DNA of 13,410 nucleotides from an uncultured Eubacterium sp. (GTDB lineage Bacteria; Bacillota; Clostridia; Lachnospirales; Lachnospiraceae), in NCBI GenBank assembly GCA_910580075.1, contig CAJTVR010000110.1, positions 1 through 13,410 on the forward strand, in the 5' to 3' direction. The notes under the pieces were generated by a model that saw nothing but the letters and a program-made list of their open reading frames with translations, was not told the origin of the DNA and ran no database searches. Each line of letters begins with the position of its first letter. Positions within the stretch are counted from its first letter, which is position 1. This document shows, in pieces, positions 1 to 5,148 of the stretch. The position numbers were made by a program, and so were the translations under genes.

Positions 1-26
1 TACCATTCCAAACCTAAAAACGCCAT
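1..26 (-). CDS. 5' end of an unidentified leftward gene (partial)
   Basis: Only the first eight codons are inside the window, reading MAFLGLEW from an ATG at 26-24. The start is well supported: a perfect AGGAGGT Shine-Dalgarno lies at 34-40, 7 nt upstream. A regulated-looking promoter with 11-bp direct repeats sits further upstream. Too little protein is visible to name a family. The repeats suggest control by a two-component response regulator, so a transporter, envelope or sensor gene is plausible, but that is inference only. Confidence 0.6.
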
Positions 27-48
27 AAAAATTACCTCCTTTGTCTGT

Positions 49-76
49 GAGGACTTACCGTCCTCTTATTGAGGTA
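49..76 (-). promoter_or_regulatory. 5' leader hairpin of the leftward partial gene
   Basis: A perfect 6-bp inverted repeat, GAGGAC (49-54) with GTCCTC (60-65) and a 5-nt loop, lies in the untranslated leader just upstream of the AGGAGGT ribosome binding site at 34-40. The CCTC part (62-65) can instead pair with GAGG at 71-74, so two mutually exclusive short hairpins are possible. There is no T-tract after either, so it is not a terminator. It may affect translation or mRNA stability, or be incidental. Confidence 0.3.
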
Positions 77-78
77 AA

Positions 79-128
79 CTTATAAAAATGCGGTGAAGCC
101 GGTGTGAGGCCGGTGTGAAACTGGTGTG
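79..128 (-). promoter_or_regulatory. Promoter with 11-bp direct repeats (response-regulator site)
   Basis: Read leftward, the region contains TTTCACACC-type units repeated every 11 bp: CACACCAGTTT (128-118), CACACCGGCCT (117-107) and CACACCGGCTT (106-96). A degraded fourth unit, CACCGCATTTT, lies at 95-85. A plausible -10 (TATAAG, 84-79) follows, while the -35 position falls inside a repeat and has no TTGACA-like hexamer. Direct repeats with an 11-bp period overlapping a poor -35 are typical of activation by OmpR/PhoB-family response regulators. The regulator itself is not in the window. Confidence 0.5.
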
Positions 129-143
129 AAATCTTCAAAATAA

Positions 144-175
144 AACGGGACTGCCGCATTAAGAAATGTCGTCCG
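144..175 (-). terminator. Imperfect Rho-independent terminator of the yfcE-like gene
   Basis: About 25 nt after the leftward stop codon there is an imperfect hairpin with arms near 163-175 and 145-160, containing several mismatches. On the leftward strand it is followed by a T-rich run (GTTTTATTTT, 146-137). The stem shares 16 identical bases, CTGCCGCATTAAGAAA (151-166), with the much better terminator at 8111-8154. This suggests that both derive from the same family of terminator-like repeats, this copy being degraded. Confidence 0.4.
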
Positions 176-198
176 GGTTAAAATAATTTAGCGTCAGA

Positions 199-873
199 TC
201 ACATCCCCATTTTTCCAAGTATGCCGTCCGGTGTGACTCCGGGATGTGTTAAATACAGGCGGCAGATCTGCGTGGAAAGTTCTTCGCTGATCTGACATAT
301 TTTAGCAATATCCTGTACAGATTTTCCCTTGTCCGTTTCTTTCATCACACGTATAACAATCTGTTTCATGTTCTGACCGGAAGGCATGGAGCCGGTTATG
401 CAGTCAGCCGATTTTCCGTCAGAAGAAAACTGTATCCGCTGAATTTCAAATGCGCCGGGTTCCGGTACCGACAAAACAGCCATTGTAACAGGCAGCGAAA
501 AACGGCGTCTGCCGCAGCTGCCCGGATTCAGCCAGGTCTGCCCGTTATTCTGCAGCTGCTCATACTTATGCGAATGGCCATAGATTATCAGGTTTTTGTC
601 GTGAATATCATCCGTTATCAATTTTTTATTATGAATCATGTAGATGTTTATGCCATACAGGTTTATGGACAGTGAATGCGGAAGTTCTGCAGCCAGTTCT
701 TTATCAGTGTTGCCGCGTACGGCATACAGCGGAGCAATGGATTTTAGCTGGTTTAGCAGCTGAGGGGAACTGATATCCCCGGCGTGCAGGATTACGTCGC
801 AGGTTCTTAATAGATCTGTTACAGATTCCCGGAGCAGATTGTGGGTGTCTGACAGAATGCCGATTTTGTACAT
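199..873 (-). CDS. yfcE: YfcE/MJ0936-family metallophosphoesterase with C-terminal extension
   Basis: A 224-residue calcineurin-like phosphodiesterase of the YfcE group, expected to be a cytoplasmic metal-dependent phosphodiesterase whose natural substrate is unknown. All family motifs are present in order: SDTH (residues 8-11), HAGD (30-33), GNTD (54-57), a metal-ligand histidine at 81, GHSH (99-102) and NPGS (116-119). The start at 873 was chosen because AGGAGG (885-890) lies 11 nt upstream and the protein then begins MYKIGILSDTH, as the family usually does; an ATG at 954 would sit inside the promoter. Family members are usually about 155-180 residues. Here roughly 50 extra residues follow, with a helix-turn-helix-like stretch (SVQDIAKICQISEELSTQI) and a THPGVTPDGI segment. 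It is divergent from the membrane-protein gene at 1084. Confidence 0.88.
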   Translation of the reverse strand: MYKIGILSDTHNLLRESVTDLLRTCDVILHAGDISSPQLLNQLKSIAPLYAVRGNTDKELAAELPHSLSINLYGINIYMIHNKKLITDDIHDKNLIIYGHSHKYEQLQNNGQTWLNPGSCGRRRFSLPVTMAVLSVPEPGAFEIQRIQFSSDGKSADCITGSMPSGQNMKQIVIRVMKETDKGKSVQDIAKICQISEELSTQICRLYLTHPGVTPDGILGKMGM

Positions 874-925
874 GGTATTTTTGTCCTCCTGACTGAAATT
901 ACAGGTTTTATGGTGCATATCATTT

Positions 926-954
926 ATTATATTTCCATGAGAAAGATTTTGCAA
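926..954 (-). promoter_or_regulatory. Sigma-A-type promoter for the yfcE-like gene
   Basis: On the leftward strand, -35 TTGCAA (954-949) is separated by exactly 17 bp from a perfect -10 TATAAT (931-926). The start codon is at 873, giving a leader of about 45 nt that includes the AGGAGG at 885-890. This is one of the strongest promoter matches in the window. Confidence 0.7.
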
Positions 955-999
955 GCAGGCTCCATTGCCGTCTGTATAAGTATGTTTTATGAAATTTCA

Positions 1000-1028
1000 T
1001 TTACAAATGACAAAGAATGTGATAGTAT
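1000..1028 (+). promoter_or_regulatory. Weak promoter candidate for the membrane-protein gene
   Basis: TTTACA (1000-1005), a 17-bp spacer and TAGTAT (1023-1028) precede the GTG start at 1084 by a suitable distance. Both hexamers deviate from consensus, so this is tentative. Confidence 0.35.
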
Positions 1029-1083
1029 AAAACAAGGTTTTATTCACAGCAATAGTACAAAAGAAACGGAGGCCGTAAAACAG

Positions 1084-1773
1084 GTGTCAGGAATCATAGA
1101 AAAAATTACGCTTTATGACTTGCTTGGATATGCGCTTCCTGGCTCTATACTTCTTGGAATGGCAGCAGTTACAGTTCTGGCAGCAGAAGGCAGTATGAAA
1201 GCCGTTTATAATACATATAAAGGAGAGGCCGGATATATTTTTACAGTCCTGCTTATTCTTGGATATGCGGCTGGCATGGCGGTTTCTGAAATTACAGACG
1301 TTTTCACTGGGTTTTTCAAAGAAACGCTGGCTTATGAATTAAAACAGGAACTGCAGGATAGAAAAATAAATGTCCGGCAGGCCGCGCAGGCATTGAAAAA
1401 TGCCGGGTATATCAGCCAGGCACAAAATATAGACAGTACAGACCAGCTGATTGCGTATATTGGGAGTATGTATGGAGATATCCAGACGGATACAGAATAC
1501 AGCAGGCTGCATAATTATGCTTCAGCCAGGCTGATCTGTAAAAACATGGCGTTTGTCTGCTGCTGCGGGACAGGGATGATTCTGGCACTGATTTTTAATA
1601 GACTGGAACAGGAAGCAGACCTGAGAACAGGGCTGATTATAGCCGGGCTGTCTGCTTCGTGTGGGATGTGCTGGCTGTTTATAAGGCGGTGGAAAAGAAT
1701 GTATATCAGGACACAGTTTTATACAGTTGTATGGTTTATGGAAAAATATATGCAGAGGGCAAACCGTGTTTAA
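1084..1773 (+). CDS. Four-TM membrane protein next to RADAR genes (RdrC/Csx27-like?)
   Basis: A 229-residue integral membrane protein. I place the start at the GTG at 1084, because GGAGG (1068-1072) precedes it and the protein then opens with the amphipathic ITLYDLLGYALPG segment seen at the N-terminus of many small defence-associated membrane proteins. The ORF is open back to 910, but that region overlaps the divergent promoter. Predicted TM segments are about 13-34, 49-70, 155-171 and 182-200. A charged helical loop (72-150) lies between the two hairpins, and a basic RRWKR stretch follows TM4. Published RADAR loci may carry an accessory membrane protein of the Csx27 or SLATT type. The four-TM layout fits a Csx27-like role better than SLATT, but I cannot show homology by reading. 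It ends 142 bp before the small ORF of the RADAR operon, with a separate promoter between, so co-transcription is only partly supported. Confidence 0.65.
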   Translation: MSGIIEKITLYDLLGYALPGSILLGMAAVTVLAAEGSMKAVYNTYKGEAGYIFTVLLILGYAAGMAVSEITDVFTGFFKETLAYELKQELQDRKINVRQAAQALKNAGYISQAQNIDSTDQLIAYIGSMYGDIQTDTEYSRLHNYASARLICKNMAFVCCCGTGMILALIFNRLEQEADLRTGLIIAGLSASCGMCWLFIRRWKRMYIRTQFYTVVWFMEKYMQRANRV

Positions 1774-1812
1774 GGCGCTTTGCATGCCTGGATTTCAAAT
1801 ACATAAGTATAT

Positions 1813-1844
1813 TTCTTTTAAAACTGGGAAAAATTCTTTTAAAA
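1813..1844 (+). repeat. Direct repeat pair upstream of the RADAR operon promoter
   Basis: The 11-mer TTCTTTTAAAA occurs at 1813-1823 and again at 1834-1844, start to start 21 bp, i.e. two helical turns. The second copy is also half of a near-palindrome, TTCTTTTAAAAAGAA (1834-1848). The pair ends just before the -35 region at 1852, a position suited to a regulator or an AT-rich UP-like element. The DNA is strongly AT-biased, so chance similarity is possible. Confidence 0.35.
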
Positions 1845-1851
1845 AGAACTA

Positions 1852-1879
1852 TTCAAACTGGCCTTGAATATGATATAAT
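1852..1879 (+). promoter_or_regulatory. Promoter of the small ORF-rdrA-rdrB operon
   Basis: A perfect -10 TATAAT (1874-1879) lies 16 bp after a -35-like TTCAAA (1852-1857; 4 of 6 consensus bases). The expected start site is about 30 nt before the ATG at 1916, whose ribosome binding site is GGGAG (1903-1907). The weak -35 and the repeats just upstream suggest activation or conditional expression rather than strong constitutive transcription. Confidence 0.55.
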
Positions 1880-1915
1880 GAGCCTTATTAAAATAAAAAA
1901 TCGGGAGTTATCCAT

Positions 1916-2116
1916 ATGGAAAACTATTTGCTAAGACAGTTAAGTGAACTGGGAATAAAAACCGGACAGACAGGTGCAGTGAACAGCGTGTACGGATTAA
2001 TGCAGGAATGCCCGAAGCATGCCGTACGGGTAAAGGAAAGCGATTTCCAGGCCAGTGACGTACCGCTGATTCAGGCAGGGAAGCTAATGAGGGTAAGGAG
2101 ACAAAAACAGATATGA
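1916..2116 (+). CDS. Small protein of unknown function, translationally coupled to rdrA
   Basis: A 66-residue ORF that I do not recognise. It begins MENYLLRQLSELGIKTGQTG, has a GGGAG ribosome binding site 8 nt before the ATG, and ends in an ATGA overlap with the start of rdrA (2113). The protein is basic at the C-terminus (KLMRVRRQKQI) and contains one cysteine (in ECPKHA). It has no membrane segment or signal peptide. Placement directly after the operon promoter and overlap with rdrA favour a real expressed product rather than a random frame. It could be an extra RADAR component, a regulator, a translational coupler, or the remnant of a longer gene. Confidence 0.55.
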   Translation: MENYLLRQLSELGIKTGQTGAVNSVYGLMQECPKHAVRVKESDFQASDVPLIQAGKLMRVRRQKQI

Positions 2117-5100
2117 AAGGACAGGAAGTAAAGGAAGAACAGGAAGAGATAAAACTACAAAAGGTCGGAATTCAAATATTATCTGATGAGGGCCTGGCAA
2201 ATATTTTTCCGAATTATAAAGATTTATTAGAAAACATAGAAAAGTGCAGAGACAGAATCCATCAGGTAAACAGGAAGGGACATTATCAATACAATTTAAT
2301 GTATGATAATGTCTTTTCTATTATTGGAAAGCGGGGAACGGGTAAGACATCTGCAATCTTTACACTGAAGAAAATGATCGAGGATAAAAACAGCGGTGAA
2401 AAAACACAGGACCTGCTGCTTCCGATTATTATGCCGGAGCTGTTTTCGGGCAGAGACGGAATACTGGACTGGATTCTGGCAGGGCTGGAAGAGGAAGTCT
2501 GTAAAATAGAAAATCAGTTTCAAAAAGAGAATCAGAGGCATTATGCCGCTGCATTTGATCATGCATGTAGGTATAAAATAGAAAAAGAGTCAGATCTGCT
2601 GCGAAAAAAATATGAATATCTGCTGGAGCAGAAATTTTCAGATAAATACAGAGTGGAGCAGGCAGATTCTTATTATGAGGCAATCGGAAATTCAGCAAAA
2701 CAGATTCGAAACAGTTACCGCCTGATGAAGGATATTTATGAATTCTGGGATATTCTGGCTGAAAGCATCAAGAAAACAGCAAAAGCAGATGGTGAAGACA
2801 GGGAACCGCTGATTTATTTTTTCTTTGACGATGTAGATCTGTCACCGGATAAGGTAGAGGAGCTGCTGACAGCAATCAGGGTATATCTCGCGCATCCGAA
2901 TCTGGCTGTGATTATAACAGCGGATGAAGATGTGTTCCTGGAAGTGATTGAAAACAAACTGGATGAAAAAATGGGACGGATGCAGAAAGACCAGAGAAAA
3001 TATCTTCGCAAAAAGACAGACGAAGAATTGTATATACATGGACAATATATTTATCTGGTTACAGACAATACAAAAGACAGTACACAAGACAGGCTGTCTG
3101 ATATGTCACGTATGTACCTTGGGAAAATACTGCCGCCATCGTCCAGATATTATTTAAGCATTTTTGAGCATCCGGAGGAAAAGAAAAATTTTGTCTGTTC
3201 TGTAGATCATAAGACAGTCGGCCTGTTCCGTCTTTTGAACTGGCAGATGAATTATCTGTCAGGAAAGGAACCTGACAGCACCAGTAATTTTCTGCATTAT
3301 AAACATGAAAAAATCATTTTCTACCTGGAGTTTATAGGAGATACGGCCAGGCAGATCAGCAATGAAATATGGATCATTAACAGCCTGGTAAATAATCTGT
3401 ATTCTCTTTCAGGCAGCAATTGTACGCAGGAGGAGAAGATCAGTCATATTTTTCATTATATGCACAGCTTTTTACATACAACGTTTGTAAACAATCACCG
3501 TATTTTAGGAATTATCAGCGATACAGATCTCTTTCTGCGTGAGATTTTAAAAAAGGAATATAATGACTGGAAGCTGTATATCAATTATAACTTTGTCAAT
3601 CATTTTTTCGAAAAATGCAGGGAGGAGCATGAAGGCAGCGAGGAATTCATCAGTGAGATAGGAATCAAGATATATGCGGTGCTCTATTTTGCAGAAAACA
3701 TTCTTCTGATACTGGAGAATAACGGATATTATCAGGGAAGCCGGAAAAAGATCCATGGCATGCATCATTTTATCGAATTTCTGAATTCCGGCGGACTGGA
3801 CAGCAATCTGCTGCGATCTTCCATGAAGCTGGATGAATTTTTGAATCATTACGGAAATCTGCTGATGAATCTGGAAGATTTGAAGTCGGAAGACAGAAAC
3901 AGTGTCAGATATATCCGTAAATATCTGTATAAATTTTCGTCTGTTAAAAATATGGAAATCAGTACCAAAAGTATTTTTAACTGGTATACAAGAGACCAGA
4001 CATGGCTTAAGACTATCTGCCAGATTTTATTTTTATATTTTGAACGCATATACAGATTTGATAAGGACAATGTGAAGCAGAGTCTGTTTATCGAGAAAGG
4101 GAAGCTGCAGTATGTCTTTGAGGAAAGGGCTGAAAGAGAGCGGAAAACAGAGTTTGAAAAATTTATTTCGATTATAGACATCAGGAAAATAGCACAATAT
4201 GAGTACGAGAATATCTGTGAAGAATTTCAAAATCTTGACAAAAAAGATGTAAAAGCAGTACAGTTCTATAGACAGTTAAACGAAAAGATTGAGCAGATAT
4301 GCTTTCAGCAAAAGAAAAAATACTATACTGTGACTGATATTATGACGAAATTAACGGAGCTGTCTGTATTTCCTGAAATCAGTTTTAATAACTGGAATAA
4401 AATTTTGAATATTACTGCTATCAATTTAGAAAACCTGATTGCTAAAAAAATGGATGTAAGTGAATGTCAGGAAGATCTGATGAAAGGGAGGTCATCCATA
4501 GAATTTGTGAAAGATTGGATACAGCATGTGGCCATTACAGATATTAAAGAAGTGCTAGACTCTTTAAAAGCATTACAGGAATACAAAAACCAGGAATATG
4601 CCAGCGAACTGCAAAATTTTATAAATTTTGTGCAGGAAGACAGAAGAGAACCTGAATTTAGTGAGATGATAGTACTGGAGAAAACAGACCCTGCATATAT
4701 CAGTTTTTTCCGGGTCATGCAGGAGATTTACCGTGATGCACAGACTGGAAGGCGGGTAGTGAAAAAATCATATGGCGATAGTTATAAGATGTACATTAAT
4801 ATATGCAGCGACATATTTAAACATATTGATTTTTGCATAGAAGAAACAGATATAAAGAATGCAGCGCTGCTGCTTATAGATGAATATATGTTCAGAGTAG
4901 TCCAGCACTTTTTATATATAGGCATGATTATCAATAATAGGCATGAAATCAACTATAATCAGACGAATATCTACTACAGGCTGTATGAATTTATCAAAGA
5001 TAACATTCTAAATCATCCGGGAAAGAGCAATAACCAGAAAAGCCTGTTTTTGAAAAACCAGATTGAAAAATGGATTGCAGAGTCCAGAAAAGAGTATATG

Positions 5101-5148
5101 AATAAAATACTTCCAAATGAAACATACCGGGAGCAGGCAGATGAATAA
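2113..5148 (+). CDS. rdrA: RADAR anti-phage system ATPase RdrA (KAP/AAA-like)
   Basis: A 1011-residue P-loop ATPase. The Walker A motif is GKRGTGKTS (residues 72-80). Walker B is IYFFFDDVD (234-242) with consecutive acidic residues D239 and D240, followed by a sensor-like AVIITADEDVF strand (265-275). A YLGKILPPSSRYYL segment near residue 340 resembles the lid region of KAP-type NTPases. The remaining C-terminal two thirds is predicted helical with no domain I can name. In published RADAR, RdrA forms a ring-shaped ATPase assembly that works with the deaminase RdrB, perhaps as substrate selector or loader. The ATG at 2113 overlaps the preceding stop (ATGA), with AAGGAG (2095-2100) 12 nt upstream. 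It overlaps rdrB by 8 nt. The call rests on the ATPase fold, the size and the adjacency to a giant adenosine-deaminase homologue; sequence divergence from proteobacterial RdrA appears large. Confidence 0.8.
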   Translation: MKGQEVKEEQEEIKLQKVGIQILSDEGLANIFPNYKDLLENIEKCRDRIHQVNRKGHYQYNLMYDNVFSIIGKRGTGKTSAIFTLKKMIEDKNSGEKTQDLLLPIIMPELFSGRDGILDWILAGLEEEVCKIENQFQKENQRHYAAAFDHACRYKIEKESDLLRKKYEYLLEQKFSDKYRVEQADSYYEAIGNSAKQIRNSYRLMKDIYEFWDILAESIKKTAKADGEDREPLIYFFFDDVDLSPDKVEELLTAIRVYLAHPNLAVIITADEDVFLEVIENKLDEKMGRMQKDQRKYLRKKTDEELYIHGQYIYLVTDNTKDSTQDRLSDMSRMYLGKILPPSSRYYLSIFEHPEEKKNFVCSVDHKTVGLFRLLNWQMNYLSGKEPDSTSNFLHYKHEKIIFYLEFIGDTARQISNEIWIINSLVNNLYSLSGSNCTQEEKISHIFHYMHSFLHTTFVNNHRILGIISDTDLFLREILKKEYNDWKLYINYNFVNHFFEKCREEHEGSEEFISEIGIKIYAVLYFAENILLILENNGYYQGSRKKIHGMHHFIEFLNSGGLDSNLLRSSMKLDEFLNHYGNLLMNLEDLKSEDRNSVRYIRKYLYKFSSVKNMEISTKSIFNWYTRDQTWLKTICQILFLYFERIYRFDKDNVKQSLFIEKGKLQYVFEERAERERKTEFEKFISIIDIRKIAQYEYENICEEFQNLDKKDVKAVQFYRQLNEKIEQICFQQKKKYYTVTDIMTKLTELSVFPEISFNNWNKILNITAINLENLIAKKMDVSECQEDLMKGRSSIEFVKDWIQHVAITDIKEVLDSLKALQEYKNQEYASELQNFINFVQEDRREPEFSEMIVLEKTDPAYISFFRVMQEIYRDAQTGRRVVKKSYGDSYKMYINICSDIFKHIDFCIEETDIKNAALLLIDEYMFRVVQHFLYIGMIINNRHEINYNQTNIYYRLYEFIKDNILNHPGKSNNQKSLFLKNQIEKWIAESRKEYMNKILPNETYREQADE

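Noticed and set aside
910..1083. N-terminal extension of the membrane protein from an ATG at 910
   Set aside because: It would overlap the strong divergent promoter at 926-954 and lacks a ribosome binding site. The GTG at 1084 has GGAGG and gives a family-like N-terminus.
1659..1934. 91-residue rightward ORF between the membrane gene and the small ORF
   Set aside because: It overlaps the membrane gene, runs through the operon promoter and lacks a ribosome binding site.
5117..5140. Upstream rdrB start at 5117
   Set aside because: It adds only eight residues inside rdrA without a good ribosome binding site, whereas 5141 is preceded by GGGAG at 7-nt spacing.
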